From Bacillota bacterium (lineage in GTDB: Bacteria > Bacillota > Clostridia > Lachnospirales > CAG-274), in the NCBI GenBank assembly GCA_017460805.1, contig JAFUAF010000010.1, forward strand, positions 186,001-250,000: 64,000 bases of DNA. The letters are read 5' to 3'. This document shows positions 9,048 to 18,573 of the stretch, one piece after another. Position 1 is the stretch's first letter; each line of letters starts with the position of its first letter. Made by a program: the position numbers and the translations under genes. The notes beneath the pieces are model-generated. The model was not told where the DNA came from, did not search any database, and worked only from the letters and a program-made list of their open reading frames with translations.

Positions 9048-9656
9048 TTATCTTAAATATGTCAGCTCCAATGCGTTTGTACGCAGGTCTTCTTTAAGCT
9101 GAGAGCTTATTTCAACATCAATGGGACAGATAACGAATATTTCACCCGAAATAAGCTGTATAGTCCCGTCAAGAGCATAATTTGCGCCGCATAAAAAGTC
9201 GCTTATCCTCTGTGCGGTATCATGCTCCACATTTTCAAGATTAACTATTATGGTCTTTTTTTGTTTAAGCTGAGCACAAAGTTCGCCCGCTTCTTCCATG
9301 CTTTTGGGTGTGGCAACAAGCACCTGCATATTAACGTTTGTGCTGATGTTCATTACCCTTGCGGAACGGCTTGTATTTGTACTTCTCGGTGCCTGCTGAA
9401 GGTTTATCGTATTTTTCAGCAGGGACGAACGAGCAGGTGTTGATGTACGGCTGCCCGCGGACGAAGTTGTCCTTGCGGATGAAGCGGAAGAAGACGAACG
9501 CGATGTTCTGTAGGAACGTATCGGCGGCAGGGTGTACTCATCATCTGCCTCATAATTATCTTCATAGTAATCATCTTCTTCATAATCTTCTTCGTAATCG
9601 TCGTAATCCGCACCGCTTACAAAATTTTTCAGCTTATCCCATAATTTCTCTGCCAT
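9048..9656 (-). CDS. sepF: Cell division protein SepF
   Basis: 202 residues. An acidic, tyrosine-rich N-terminal region follows a short amphipathic start (MAEKLWDKLKNFV) that in SepF serves as the membrane anchor; a Ser/Thr/Arg-rich linker covers about residues 45-100. The C-terminal 90 residues are the SepF globular domain (VLVATPKSMEEAGELCAQLK, then IIVNLENV, RISDFLCGANYALDG). SepF tethers FtsZ to the membrane at midcell. The order and spacing in the ylm block are typical. Confidence 0.92.
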   Translation of the reverse strand: MAEKLWDKLKNFVSGADYDDYEEDYEEDDYYEDNYEADDEYTLPPIRSYRTSRSSSSASSARTTSSAGSRTSTPARSSLLKNTINLQQAPRSTNTSRSARVMNISTNVNMQVLVATPKSMEEAGELCAQLKQKKTIIVNLENVEHDTAQRISDFLCGANYALDGTIQLISGEIFVICPIDVEISSQLKEDLRTNALELTYLR

Positions 9657-9704
9657 TTTTTTATTTCCTCCCTTACAAAAACGCCTTATGGCTGTTTTTG
9701 CCTT

Positions 9705-10403
9705 TTACTGCTTATTTCCGTAATCTCTTGCGCCAAAAATGCCTGTGCCTATACGCACTATATCGGCGCCTTCCTCCACCGCGACCTCATAATCGTTGGT
9801 CATTCCCATGGAAAGATGCTGCATATCGACATTTGCATAGTTACGGCTTTTTATGTTTTCAAATAATTCTTTCATTTTTTGGAAATATATCCTGTTGTTT
9901 TCGGGACAAGGGTCATAAGGTGCAACCGTCATAAGTCCCTTTACACATATATTTTCAAGACTTCCGAGTTCCTTTGCAAGTTTCTCGGCCTCATCGGGTG
10001 CCACGCCGCTTTTCGACTCCTCACCCGCCATATTTACCTCGACAAGCACATCCATCGTCCTGCCCGCCTGCCCGCTTCTCAAAGAGATCTCTTTGCCAAG
10101 TTTAAGGCTGTCAACGGAATGGATAAGTTTTACCTTGTCTGCAATATATTTTACCTTGTTGGTCTGCAAATGGCCTATCAAATGCCACTGAACACCGGGT
10201 ATTTCATCATATTTTGCCATTATTTCCTGTACACGGTTTTCGCCAAGCTGTGTGCATCCAAGTGCCACCGCCTCTTTTATGCGCGGTATATCTATGGTCT
10301 TTGATACGGCAAGCAGCAGCACATCACTGCGTTTTCTGCCGCTTTTTTCTGCGGCTTCACATATTCTTTTATCTATATCTTCAAGATTTTGCGCTATACT
10401 CAA
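9705..10403 (-). CDS. ylmE: YggS/YlmE family PLP homeostasis protein
   Basis: 232 residues, typical for the family. It is a PLP-binding single-domain alpha/beta barrel; LLLAVSKTIDI holds the pyridoxal-phosphate lysine (about residue 35), and HLIGHLQTNKVK, LIHSVDS, LVEVNMAGEESKSG and LSMGMTNDYEVAVEEGADIVRIG are all family motifs. These proteins are not conventional enzymes but buffer PLP levels. First conserved gene of the ylm division block, 13 bases after the HlyD-like gene. Confidence 0.93.
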   Translation of the reverse strand: MSIAQNLEDIDKRICEAAEKSGRKRSDVLLLAVSKTIDIPRIKEAVALGCTQLGENRVQEIMAKYDEIPGVQWHLIGHLQTNKVKYIADKVKLIHSVDSLKLGKEISLRSGQAGRTMDVLVEVNMAGEESKSGVAPDEAEKLAKELGSLENICVKGLMTVAPYDPCPENNRIYFQKMKELFENIKSRNYANVDMQHLSMGMTNDYEVAVEEGADIVRIGTGIFGARDYGNKQ

Positions 10404-10416
10404 AAAATATTCCTCC

Positions 10417-12189
10417 TTAGCTTATCAGTTTCTGCTGTTTTTCAATATTTTTTGTATCCGTAACTATACGGTCATACAGCTTTATATTTGTATTTATTGC
10501 GGGATCAAGTACGGTATAATTGGCATTTGCGGACGAATTGTCGAGATTTATCTTACAGAATTCCGCAATGCCCGTATTCATTACAAATACGCCCTTTACC
10601 GTTACAACATCACTTATGGTGAATGTCTTTGACTTGTCTTCCGGCATCACAAGGGTGTCTCCTACATTTATCCTGTTGATATCAAACGGGATATATGTTA
10701 TGCCCTCTTCACTGTTTGTGCCTGCGGGCACTACATCAAGTTCCGCATAAGTGTCCTCACCGCTCTTTTTGTATATCTTGTTGTTGACAACAAAATCGCT
10801 TGACACTTTCAGCATAGTCTGCTCCACAATGGCATTATTCGGTATTTTCAAGCCTGCCATTACCTTTGTCGTTTCAAAAGTTATGCTTCTGACATTTATA
10901 TAGTCTACCAGATATTTTGTGGATTTCAGCACTGCAAGTGTAGTCTTTTCGCCCGTATTAAGGCTTGCCACCTGCACTTCCAGTTTTCTTGCATCTTCAT
11001 TTTGAGTGTGGGCGTAAATACTTACCTTGTCCCCTACCGTCCAGTTTTCTATAAGTGAATTGGGTATGTAGGAAACGATATACCAATCATTTGAGCGCAC
11101 CACCTTAAAAATCGGTTCGCCTTCATTTACAGCCTTATCAAGAACGGTACCGCTTGAATTGACATTTATGTCCTTTTCGGTCAGATCTCCCATAACATCA
11201 AAGGTGTATTTACTTTCAAGCCCATCCGAAAAGCAGGATATAACACCCGCATCTGCCGAAATAACGGCATTTTTGCTCTCGCTTATTTTGGACTGCTGCT
11301 GTGTCCTCTGTTCCGCAAGACCCGACAGGCTTCCTGAATTTTCGCTTAAAAGCCTTTGATTTCTGGTGTCTATAAGTTTCTGAATATCGCTTTTCATCGC
11401 ATAAAGTACGCTTATATCGCCGCTTGTAAGCCTGAACGCATAATTATCCGCACCGGCTTTTATCTGTGCATTATAGTGCTTTACCTCGTCCGAGACCGCA
11501 GAAATACTTTCCCTCGTTTTCTGCATTTCAAGTATTTTTTCGTTTATCTCGTTAAGATCCTCCTGCAAACTTTGCACAGCCGCTGTATCCTGAACGGAAC
11601 ATACCTCTGTATTTGCCTTTACTTTGTCATTGTCCGCCACGTTAAAAACCGCTTCTCCGCTTGAAGGCGAATTATATACGACTTCATCACGCACGACAAC
11701 GCCTGTACAAACCTTGGCACTGTCTATACTTCCGTAAACAACGGTGTCGTTTGCCACGACAGAACGCTGCATATATTTAACGGCATAACCGACTGCATAA
11801 AACAGTACTATCAAAAACAAAAGCATGGCAATTATTACCGCTGCCGCCGTTGATGTGCTGCGTTCCTCACGTTTTGCACGGCTTACATCCACCTCATTGC
11901 TGCCGTCTGCTGCGGGAAGCAGAAACCCGCGGAGTTTCGGTGCACGTTTTGACAGTTTAAGTCCGCTGCCTTTCCCATCTTTTTTTTCATCCCTGCGCTC
12001 TGTTGGGCGCGTGCGCTCGCGTCTGCTGTAGACCTGCTCTCTTATTTCCGTTCTGCGGCTTTTTTTCTCGTTTTTTCTTTTGCCGCCTCTCTCATCCATA
12101 ACACGCCTGAGCAGCTCATCGCGGTCATGTATTTTTATATTACGGGACGGATTTCTTTTATCCGAAACATCCCGTCTTTTTCTCGCCAT
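10417..12189 (-). CDS. HlyD-family-like membrane adaptor of the ylm operon
   Basis: 590 residues. The first 110 residues are strongly basic and cytoplasmic (many RR, KK pairs). A single membrane segment lies at about 115-138 (AAVIIAMLLFLIVLFYAVGY). The outer part has a beta-barrel/lipoyl-like half, a coiled coil around 215-315, then further beta domains, as in HlyD-type adaptor proteins. No partner transporter is nearby. In related Clostridia a protein of this type sits just upstream of ylmE, so a role connected with division or envelope assembly is an inference from location. It is the first gene of the minus-strand operon; ylbJ diverges from it. Confidence 0.7.
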   Translation of the reverse strand: MARKRRDVSDKRNPSRNIKIHDRDELLRRVMDERGGKRKNEKKSRRTEIREQVYSRRERTRPTERRDEKKDGKGSGLKLSKRAPKLRGFLLPAADGSNEVDVSRAKREERSTSTAAAVIIAMLLFLIVLFYAVGYAVKYMQRSVVANDTVVYGSIDSAKVCTGVVVRDEVVYNSPSSGEAVFNVADNDKVKANTEVCSVQDTAAVQSLQEDLNEINEKILEMQKTRESISAVSDEVKHYNAQIKAGADNYAFRLTSGDISVLYAMKSDIQKLIDTRNQRLLSENSGSLSGLAEQRTQQQSKISESKNAVISADAGVISCFSDGLESKYTFDVMGDLTEKDINVNSSGTVLDKAVNEGEPIFKVVRSNDWYIVSYIPNSLIENWTVGDKVSIYAHTQNEDARKLEVQVASLNTGEKTTLAVLKSTKYLVDYINVRSITFETTKVMAGLKIPNNAIVEQTMLKVSSDFVVNNKIYKKSGEDTYAELDVVPAGTNSEEGITYIPFDINRINVGDTLVMPEDKSKTFTISDVVTVKGVFVMNTGIAEFCKINLDNSSANANYTVLDPAINTNIKLYDRIVTDTKNIEKQQKLIS

Positions 12190-12267
12190 ATTATCATCTC
12201 CAAAACTGCTTGTTATATTTTATCTTTTCAACGAATATATTTATAAAAATTTTCAGTACGATCATTT

Positions 12268-13230
12268 ATGAATTATCAAAAAATAAATATACCTCAATTT
12301 ATTATAACAGCAATTATCTTATTTTTCAATGCCATAATGATAATATTTCCAAAAGAATTTTTTGAGGGTGCAAAAAACGGTCTATGGATATGGTTCAATA
12401 CCGTTATTCCGTCTCTTCTGCCCTTTATGATAACCATAAACTGCCTTACCCAAATGAATGTGCCGCGGGCGGCGGGCAAATATCTTCAGCCCGCCGTATC
12501 ACGTCTGTTCAGGCTTGACGGAACGCAGGCTTTTGTGCTTATCACAGGCATTACGGCAGGTTATCCGATGGGGCTTAAAACCTGTGCCGCGCTTTACGCC
12601 GACGGCGAAATATCAAAACCCGCGGCTTACAGACTTATGCTGTGCTGCAATAATGCGGGTGCGCTTTTTATACTCGGGACTGTTGGCGCTGGTTTTTTCG
12701 GCGATGTTAAAGTGGGATATTTTATATTGATATGCAGCCTGCTTTCGGTATTTACCATTGTTTTTTTCACGGGATTTACCTCAAAAAAGCCTTCCAAAGA
12801 CAATACAAGCCCCGCACTGACCCCTTTCAGCAGGAAGATCCTTTCCGATTCATTGAAAAATGCAGGTATATCCATATTCTATATAGGCAGCTATATAATT
12901 TTATTTTCGGTACTGACAAAGGCATTTGAAATACTGCATATTTTTGACGGACTTGCTGGCTTTTTCCCTTTTAACAAAGAACTTGCAAAAGCAGCGGCCG
13001 CGGGTATATTTGAGGTGACAAACGGCTGTAAATATGCTGCCGGGCAGGGCATGAACGGTGTACTTTTATGCGCCGCACTCTGCGGTTTCGGCGGATTGTC
13101 CGTGCACGCCCAGAGCACCGAATTTCTGAACGATACCGATCTCAGCTGCCTGCCCTATCTTTTTGGAAAGACCTTGACGGCACTTCTTTGCCTGTTTTAC
13201 GGACGTATTTTATGGACTTTTTTCTTTTAA
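12268..13230 (+). CDS. ylbJ: YlbJ-type sporulation integral membrane protein
   Basis: 320 residues with about eight hydrophobic helices. It has the nucleoside-recognition (Gate) family features of YlbJ: SLLPFMITINCLTQM near residue 50, ITAGYPMGLKTCAALYADG and CCNNAGALFILGTVG around 90-135, and GGLSVHAQ near 275. In Bacillus ylbJ is expressed in the mother cell and needed for spore cortex formation; that role here is by homology. The ATG lacks a strong ribosome site, so the exact start is uncertain. It is divergent from the HlyD-like gene. Confidence 0.82.
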   Translation: MNYQKINIPQFIITAIILFFNAIMIIFPKEFFEGAKNGLWIWFNTVIPSLLPFMITINCLTQMNVPRAAGKYLQPAVSRLFRLDGTQAFVLITGITAGYPMGLKTCAALYADGEISKPAAYRLMLCCNNAGALFILGTVGAGFFGDVKVGYFILICSLLSVFTIVFFTGFTSKKPSKDNTSPALTPFSRKILSDSLKNAGISIFYIGSYIILFSVLTKAFEILHIFDGLAGFFPFNKELAKAAAAGIFEVTNGCKYAAGQGMNGVLLCAALCGFGGLSVHAQSTEFLNDTDLSCLPYLFGKTLTALLCLFYGRILWTFFF

Positions 13231-13272
13231 AAGCAAAATTTAAACTATTTTTTCGCAAAGCGTCAAAATATA

Positions 13273-13301
13273 TTGAAACCTTGTCGGATTTTTGATATAA
13301 T
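13273..13301 (+). promoter_or_regulatory. Sigma-A-type promoter of the copper-amine-oxidase-N gene
   Basis: TTGAAA (13273-13278) and TATAAT (13296-13301) are separated by exactly 17 bases, upstream of the ribosome site AAAGGA at about 13322-13327. Confidence 0.75.
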
Positions 13302-13335
13302 CAATTTATATGAATAATACGAAAGGATGAAAATA

Positions 13336-14256
13336 ATGAAGCTTAAATATATTTTGCCCGCAGCCGTTTTGTGTGCGGCGGTATTTTCGGTACACGCCCA
13401 TGCAGCCGATGTGAAAGTTTTTGTCGATGATGAACAAATAGTTTTCTCGGATGTGCAGGCATCCATTATAGACAGCCGTACTTATGTCCCTTTGCGCGGA
13501 GTTTTTGAAAAACTCGGCTATACGGTGGAATGGGACGGTGCCACCAAAACGGCGACCCTCAAAAACGGTAATACAGCCGTTATTGCAAAGACAGATGATC
13601 TGCGTATAGAAAAAGACGATTCCAGACGTGCAGTCGGCGGAAGCGCATACCCGATCATTATTGAAGGAAGAATGATGCTGCCCGTCCGTGCCATAAGCGA
13701 AGCCTCGGGCTGTGCGGTCACCTGGGATGCCGAAACTCACGCCGTAGGTATATACACCCAGGACACCATGCCTTCCGACTACAAAAATCCGCAGGGAAAA
13801 GGTACAAAAGGCGAGGAAGACTATATCTCGGAAGCCTACAGACTTTGCAATGAAGTAAAAAACATTGCTTCAGACAGCAAAAACGAAGGCCTTCTGCGTT
13901 TTCTCGGCAGAGGATATGAAAATGTCAAAACGATCAATATCACTACTTCCGGCAACGACAGACTAAAGGAAACAGCAGATGCTATATATGCACTCGAGCC
14001 TTCGGGAAATGCGGGTACGCTTCAGCCGTTTTTCAAGACTTACGCCGACACCCTTTGCAAATATATTTCCATTACGGCTGCCTACAGCAGCGAAGAAATA
14101 AGCCTTGAAGAAGCCATTGCGCAGATAGACTCCCTGAAAGAAGAAAAAGACGAACTTGCAATAACATTTTCGGTCGCTCTTAATGACTATTTCAAGCAGA
14201 AAAACGTATTTTACGAGGGTGTATATGACGAATATGTACTTGATATGCTTAAATAA
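13336..14256 (+). CDS. Secreted protein with copper amine oxidase N-terminal domain
   Basis: About 306 residues. A signal peptide (KLKYILPAAVLCAAVFSVHA) is followed by a Cu_amine_oxidN1 domain at about 25-135, seen in the two copies of the pattern SRTYVPLRGVFEKLGYTVEWD and MMLPVRAISEASGCAVTWD. The remaining 170 residues are mostly helical and unrecognised. The domain is common in secreted and cell-wall proteins of Clostridia and is not itself an oxidase. An ATG at 13327 lies inside the ribosome site, so the ATG at 13336 is the better start. It has its own promoter. Confidence 0.75.
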   Translation: MKLKYILPAAVLCAAVFSVHAHAADVKVFVDDEQIVFSDVQASIIDSRTYVPLRGVFEKLGYTVEWDGATKTATLKNGNTAVIAKTDDLRIEKDDSRRAVGGSAYPIIIEGRMMLPVRAISEASGCAVTWDAETHAVGIYTQDTMPSDYKNPQGKGTKGEEDYISEAYRLCNEVKNIASDSKNEGLLRFLGRGYENVKTINITTSGNDRLKETADAIYALEPSGNAGTLQPFFKTYADTLCKYISITAAYSSEEISLEEAIAQIDSLKEEKDELAITFSVALNDYFKQKNVFYEGVYDEYVLDMLK

Positions 14257-14260
14257 AGTA

Positions 14261-14289
14261 TTGAAATCAGACTGATAATGTGATATAAT
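14261..14289 (+). promoter_or_regulatory. Sigma-A-type promoter of the yebC-like gene
   Basis: TTGAAA (14261-14266) and TATAAT (14284-14289) with 17-base spacing, immediately after the preceding stop codon. The same -35 hexamer and spacing occur at the neighbouring promoter 13273-13301. Confidence 0.78.
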
Positions 14290-14325
14290 ATTTATTTGGT
14301 TAAAACATACGAAAGGACAGAAAAA

Positions 14326-15051
14326 ATGAGCGGACATTCCAAATTTGCTAATATTAAGCATAAAAAAGAAAAGAACGATGCGGCAAAAGGTAAAATTTTT
14401 ACCGTTATCGGCCGCGAGCTTGCGGTCGCAGTAAAGGCAGGCGGTGCAGACCCCGCAAGCAATTCACGTTTGCGTGATGCCATTGCAAAAGCAAAGGCAA
14501 ACAATATGCCAAACGACACTATCGAGCGCAGCATCAAAAAAGCAGCAGGCGACCTTGACGGCGTAAACTACGAAAATATCACTTACGAGGGTTACGGCCC
14601 CAAGGGCGTTGCCGTTATAGTTGAAGTACTTACCGACAACAAAAATCGTTCTGCGGCAAATGTAAGAAGTGCCTTTACAAAGGGCGGCGGAAACATGGGC
14701 ACAAGCGGCTGTGTAAGTTTTATGTTTGACGAAAAAGGTCAGATAATGATAGAAAAAGATGACGATATAGACGGCGACGAGCTTGAAATGATAGCTATAG
14801 AAGCAGGCGCAGAGGATATAATCGTTGAAGACGAGGGCTACGAGATAATCACTGCTCCCGAAGACTTTTCCGCAGTACGCGAGGCACTTGAAGCCGCAGG
14901 CATCCCCATGGCAGAAGCCGAGGTAACAATGATACCCCAGACCTATACAGAACTTACCGACCCCGATGATATAAAGAAAATGAACAGACTTCTTGACCTT
15001 CTTGATGAAGATGATGATGTTAAAAACGTATACCATAGCTGGGATGAATAA
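14326..15051 (+). CDS. yebC: YebC/TACO1 family protein
   Basis: 241 residues, the family length. The N-terminus [18 protein letters not shown] and the following [18 protein letters not shown] are diagnostic, as are [17 protein letters not shown] and the acidic C-terminal domain. Members were long described as transcription regulators (PmpR type); more recent work links YebC to translation of proline-rich stretches. The ATG at 14326 has AAAGGA upstream; the longer frame from a TTG at 14296 is not needed. A strong terminator follows at 15101. It is the last recognisable core gene before the integrative elements. Confidence 0.92.
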   Translation: MSGHSKFANIKHKKEKNDAAKGKIFTVIGRELAVAVKAGGADPASNSRLRDAIAKAKANNMPNDTIERSIKKAAGDLDGVNYENITYEGYGPKGVAVIVEVLTDNKNRSAANVRSAFTKGGGNMGTSGCVSFMFDEKGQIMIEKDDDIDGDELEMIAIEAGAEDIIVEDEGYEIITAPEDFSAVREALEAAGIPMAEAEVTMIPQTYTELTDPDDIKKMNRLLDLLDEDDDVKNVYHSWDE

Positions 15052-15100
15052 ACGGCTCAAAAACGGCAGCAAAGTATTATTCCCATAAACCCGAAAATAA

Positions 15101-15140
15101 AACGGCTGTGAAAAGATATCTTTCTTAACAGCCGTTTTTT
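15101..15140 (+). terminator. Rho-independent terminator of the yebC-like gene
   Basis: Perfect nine-base arms AACGGCTGT (15101-15109) and ACAGCCGTT (15128-15136) are followed by a T run. It ends the plus-strand unit just before the element 1 boundary. Confidence 0.88.
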
Positions 15141-15285
15141 TGCGGTCTTATTGATTTTTAGTTTGTGTTAAATGTCAGCCGCAACAGTTGACAAAAAACC
15201 TTTTTAGTTATATTTAAGGGGTTTCAGACTGCCGTTTTGACTACCACTTATCCGAAATTTTCTCGTATTTTGATAAAAACCAATT

Positions 15286-15299
15286 ACATCAGATGAAAC
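15286..15299. repeat. 14-bp junction repeat, copy 1 (candidate att core)
   Basis: ACATCAGATGAAAC occurs here and again at 39548-39561, each time left of an integrase terminator and in the same orientation. This is what the ends of two related integrative elements inserted side by side would show. Which part of the shared region is the true crossover core cannot be decided from the sequence. Confidence 0.45.
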
Positions 15300-15343
15300 A
15301 CAACAGATGTCAAAAAGGTTGTAAAACCCGCTTAAACAGGAAG

Positions 15344-15380
15344 TTAAAAAGGCATCTCACCTTAAAAGATGAAATGCCTT
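15344..15380 (-). terminator. Terminator downstream of integrase 1
   Basis: Arms AAGGCATCTCA (15349-15359) and TGAAATGCCTT (15370-15380), one mismatch, followed on the minus strand by a run of Ts. A different-sequence hairpin occupies the same position after integrase 2. Confidence 0.75.
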
Positions 15381-15385
15381 AAACA

Positions 15386-15406
15386 GTAATGCGGATAACA
15401 GGACTG
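15386..15406. repeat. 21-bp repeat next to integrase 1
   Basis: A 21-base sequence whose core is GCGGATAACAGGACTG is identical here and at 39648-39668. Both copies lie between the terminator hairpin and the integrase stop. It is either part of the attachment site or an integrase-binding site. Confidence 0.6.
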
Positions 15407-15444
15407 GAACTGTAAGGCGGGTATTTAAGCGGGTTTGAAGTGCT

Positions 15445-15463
15445 TATACCCCGCATATACCCC
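15445..15463. repeat. Two TATACCCC motifs, candidate integrase arm sites
   Basis: TATACCCC occurs at 15445-15452 and 15456-15463, 11 bp apart. The same octamer recurs four times at 39409-39507, at the opposite end of element 1. Confidence 0.4.
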
Positions 15464-15467
15464 AATA

Positions 15468-16574
15468 TCAGACTTTGATATTTACCGAGTTCATTTCCAG
15501 TTTTTTCGTGTCCGTCAAACAATGCCCATACAGACTCATTGTGAGATTAAAATTGCTGTGACCTAATATTTCCTGCAAGGTTTTGGGATTCATTCCGCTT
15601 TCGATAGCCCTTGTTGCAAAAGTTGCTCTCAAGGCGTGCATTGTAAACGGTGTAACTCCCGCTTCCTCACATATTTTTTTGATTTCCCTGTCAATGGGTG
15701 TCGCCATCAGCAAGCCCCTTTCGCAGGCTCTGAACAGCAGCTCATTAGACGATTTTAAATTGCCGTCAAGCAGCTTATTCAGTTCTTTCTGACTTGCAAT
15801 GACATCATTCAAAACGGGATTGATAGGTATTACTCGTCTGCCCGCCTGTGTTTTGGCATCATCGCCTACTATGTAAGAGCCCGTTTCGGTTCTTGTAATA
15901 GTACGTTCAACATTGATAATGTCATTTTTGATGTCCGAATACTTTAAGGCACCTATCTCACCTATTCTCATCCCTGTTAATATGGCAAATCTGAACACAT
16001 TGTAGTAGTAGCTTTTTTGGCAGCGCTCACTTCCGAAAAAAGCATCCTGCTCCTCTATCGAAAGCGCACGGTGATGAGTGTCCCTGGCTTTTTCTTCTGT
16101 CCTTTTAAGGTTTTTCAGCATTTCACCGGGATTATACTCCAGTATGCGCTCCCTTTTTGCATCTGCAAGAATGTGCTTTATCAGTGCCATATAGTCGTTG
16201 ACCGTTTGAGTTTTGCGTGTTGACCTCAGTTCACGCTGCACGACCCTCAGATCATCAATAGTTACCGACTGCATTTTCAGCTCGCCGAAACTCCTGTTCA
16301 AATCGGGTATTCGTACATCTTTTACGATATTGAATATCTTTGCCTGTGTTCTTATAGTTGCTTCCGAAACAGTACCCGCCCTGTCATAACTCCACCTGTC
16401 ATAGTATTCTGTGACTGTCGGATTGTCGTGCCGTTCTATTCCGGTCTCAACTTCAACACGCTTTGCAACTTCCTTTTCAAGAAGTTCCTTTTGGTTTTTA
16501 CCGTATACATAATATCTTTTTCCTTCTATTGTAAATGATCTTTTTAAATAACCATCCGTTCTTTTCTTTGGCAT
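15468..16574 (-). CDS. int: Tyrosine recombinase (integrase) of element 1
   Basis: 368 residues. A short N-terminal arm-binding region (KRYYVYGKNQKELLEKE) and a core-binding SAM-like domain precede the catalytic domain. Catalytic residues are visible: Arg in LTGMRIGEIGALKYSD, HALRAT (His-x-x-Arg), LGHSNFNLTMSLYGH with the second His and the tyrosine nucleophile. It should integrate and excise element 1. TAAGGAGG precedes the ATG. It is a close relative of the integrase at 39733-40839 (same length, many identical blocks), and both have a terminator and a shared 21-bp repeat downstream. Confidence 0.93.
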   Translation of the reverse strand: MPKKRTDGYLKRSFTIEGKRYYVYGKNQKELLEKEVAKRVEVETGIERHDNPTVTEYYDRWSYDRAGTVSEATIRTQAKIFNIVKDVRIPDLNRSFGELKMQSVTIDDLRVVQRELRSTRKTQTVNDYMALIKHILADAKRERILEYNPGEMLKNLKRTEEKARDTHHRALSIEEQDAFFGSERCQKSYYYNVFRFAILTGMRIGEIGALKYSDIKNDIINVERTITRTETGSYIVGDDAKTQAGRRVIPINPVLNDVIASQKELNKLLDGNLKSSNELLFRACERGLLMATPIDREIKKICEEAGVTPFTMHALRATFATRAIESGMNPKTLQEILGHSNFNLTMSLYGHCLTDTKKLEMNSVNIKV

Positions 16575-16750
16575 TTTGCAAACCTCCTTATATTTTACAA
16601 CTTCCGCGCTTGGTCTGTAGATATGCCGCTTTAAAAAGGAATAGATATGTGTAATACAGTATTTTTTGTCTGATACAATTATAACCCCTTTTATAAATAC
16701 ATGTCAATATTTTTAGCAGAATATCTCAGAGCCAAAGCAAAACTTTTTGA

Positions 16751-16954
16751 TTATGCAGAAATAGAACTAAGGTAGTCTCGTATTTTGTCTACGTTCCATA
16801 AAACTCTTCTTCCTATCATTATGCGGCTGCAAGCCTGCGTACCTATTTCTACCGCCGTAGCCCTTCCACACGACAAAAGAGCCATAAGCTCCTCGGTGTT
16901 TACCGCAAGTTTGCTGTTCAGTGCATAATTTTCTGTTTTTGTTGTAGCCTTCAT
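16751..16954 (-). CDS. xis: Excisionase-like small DNA-binding protein of element 1
   Basis: 67 residues with a MerR-like helix-turn-helix (TEELMALLSCGRATAVEIGT) and a wing-like RVLWNVDKIRDYL segment, as in small excisionases that travel with tyrosine integrases. It directs excision in known systems; that role is inferred. GGGGGATG precedes the ATG. A homologue of nearly the same length lies at 41140-41346 next to the second integrase. Confidence 0.75.
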   Translation of the reverse strand: MKATTKTENYALNSKLAVNTEELMALLSCGRATAVEIGTQACSRIMIGRRVLWNVDKIRDYLSSISA

Positions 16955-17039
16955 AATATCATCCCCCTTATATATTGTTATTGGCTTTGTTAAAACAATA
17001 CCGGTATTCGCTTTTGAACTTACATACTGATTTTATCAT

Positions 17040-17067
17040 TAAATACTAACCCATTAGTTAGTATTTA
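17040..17067. promoter_or_regulatory. Palindromic operator candidate upstream of xis
   Basis: An eleven-base inverted repeat, AAATACTAAC (17041-17050) against GTTAGTATTT (17057-17066) plus one flanking pair, with a six-base spacer. It lies in the 260-base region between the divergent xis and ATPase genes, a likely binding site for a dimeric regulator. Confidence 0.5.
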
Positions 17068-17217
17068 CGAAATTTATTTTCCGAAATATTCACAAAGTTT
17101 CACGCGATTTGTTGTCGCTTATCCATAAAAAGCAAAAATCAAGATGTAAAGTGTGTGAAATTTCTTGAAAATTTTGTGAGTGTTTTGTGATTTGTGCTAT
17201 AGCCCGAAAAAAATAAC

Positions 17218-17246
17218 TTGATATTTCGCAATTTTCGGTCTATAAT
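17218..17246 (+). promoter_or_regulatory. Promoter of the DUF4143 ATPase gene
   Basis: TTGATA (17218-17223) and TATAAT (17241-17246) with 17-base spacing, followed 37 bases later by the start codon with an AAAGGGGTG ribosome site. Confidence 0.7.
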
Positions 17247-17283
17247 AATATTAAATATTAAATCAGCCGAAAGGGGTGAACCT

Positions 17284-18507
17284 ATGTATATAAAAAGACA
17301 TGCAGAAAAAACCATATCAGCCTTATCAAAAATGTTTGGCGCAGTTATGGTAACAGGCCCAAGACAAGTAGGAAAAACGACTATGCTTAAGGAAACCATA
17401 AAAGATACAGACTATGTTACCCTTGACGATCCTATAATAAGAATGTCTGCGCAGGAAAACAGTAACACCTTTTTAAAGGATAATCCTCCGCCCGTTTTTA
17501 TTGATGAAATACAGTATGCTCCCAATCTGTTCCCATATATCAAAATGCACATTGACAGCAACAATGATAAAGGGCAGTTTTATATGTCGGGTTCACAACA
17601 GTTCAAGCTGATGAAAAATGTGAGTGAATCCCTTGCAGGCAGAATGGGTATAGTCAATCTTCTTGGATTATCGTTAAGAGAAAAATACGGCTGTGACTTT
17701 GACAAGCCGTTTATACCTGCAGATGATTATTTTTCCGCAAGGCGAAAAAATTTAAAAGAGATTTCTTATGATGATGTATGGGAAAATATCCACCGCGGCA
17801 GTATGCCTGCACTATGGAGCAACAAAGATTACGATTGGCAGATGTTTTACAGTTCCTATGTAAGAACATATATTGAAAGAGATGTAAGAGAATTGACACA
17901 GGTGGGCGACGAAAATAAATTTTTGCAGTTTATGACCGTAGTCGCCGCAAGTACCGGACAGCTTGTAAACCTTGCTTCAATGGCGCGGGATGTAGGCATA
18001 AGTCAGCCCACAGCCGAAAGGTGGCTCTCCATTTTACAGACCTCAAATATCGTTTACCTTTTAAAACCGTACTCAAAAAACATTACAAAGAGAACGGTCA
18101 AAACACCTAAACTATACTTTCTCGATACGGGTCTTGCCGCTTATATAACAAGGTGGAACAGCCCCGATACTCTGAAAAACGGCGCAATGGCGGGAGCGTT
18201 TTTTGAAAGTTTTGTCATAGGCGAGATAATAAAAAGCTACTATAATAACGGCATCACAGAGCCGCCGCTGTATTTTTACAGAGACAAGGATATGAACGAG
18301 ATAGACCTTCTTATCGAAGAAAACAACACTCTGTATCCCATAGAAATAAAAAAACACGCCGACCCCACAAAAAAAGATACGGCAGCATTTAAGCAGATCG
18401 ATAAACTGCCCGGAGTTTCAAGAGGTCAGGGCGGTGTTGTCTGTATGTATGACAAACTCATTTCTCTTAATAACGCGGACAAAGTGATACCTGTAAATTA
18501 TATATAG
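17284..18507 (+). CDS. AAA_14/DUF4143 family ATPase
   Basis: 407 residues. The Walker A motif TGPRQVGKTT and Walker B VFIDEIQYAPNL are clear, followed by YMSGSQQFKLMKNVSESLAGR (sensor-like). The C-terminal DUF4143 domain follows, with a nuclease-like DLLIEENNTLYPIEIKK block near residue 365. Such proteins are very frequent in gut Bacteroidota and Clostridia, often in mobile regions; their biological task is not established. I chose the ATG at 17284 with a strong GGGGTG site over an upstream in-frame start at 17218, which would lie inside the promoter. It is the only plus-strand gene of element 1. Confidence 0.85.
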   Translation: MYIKRHAEKTISALSKMFGAVMVTGPRQVGKTTMLKETIKDTDYVTLDDPIIRMSAQENSNTFLKDNPPPVFIDEIQYAPNLFPYIKMHIDSNNDKGQFYMSGSQQFKLMKNVSESLAGRMGIVNLLGLSLREKYGCDFDKPFIPADDYFSARRKNLKEISYDDVWENIHRGSMPALWSNKDYDWQMFYSSYVRTYIERDVRELTQVGDENKFLQFMTVVAASTGQLVNLASMARDVGISQPTAERWLSILQTSNIVYLLKPYSKNITKRTVKTPKLYFLDTGLAAYITRWNSPDTLKNGAMAGAFFESFVIGEIIKSYYNNGITEPPLYFYRDKDMNEIDLLIEENNTLYPIEIKKHADPTKKDTAAFKQIDKLPGVSRGQGGVVCMYDKLISLNNADKVIPVNYI

Positions 18508-18573
18508 TTTTAAACTTTCGTGCGCATTCCGATAAAAAAATATGCACAAAATTCTAAATCTCTACGCCAGTAT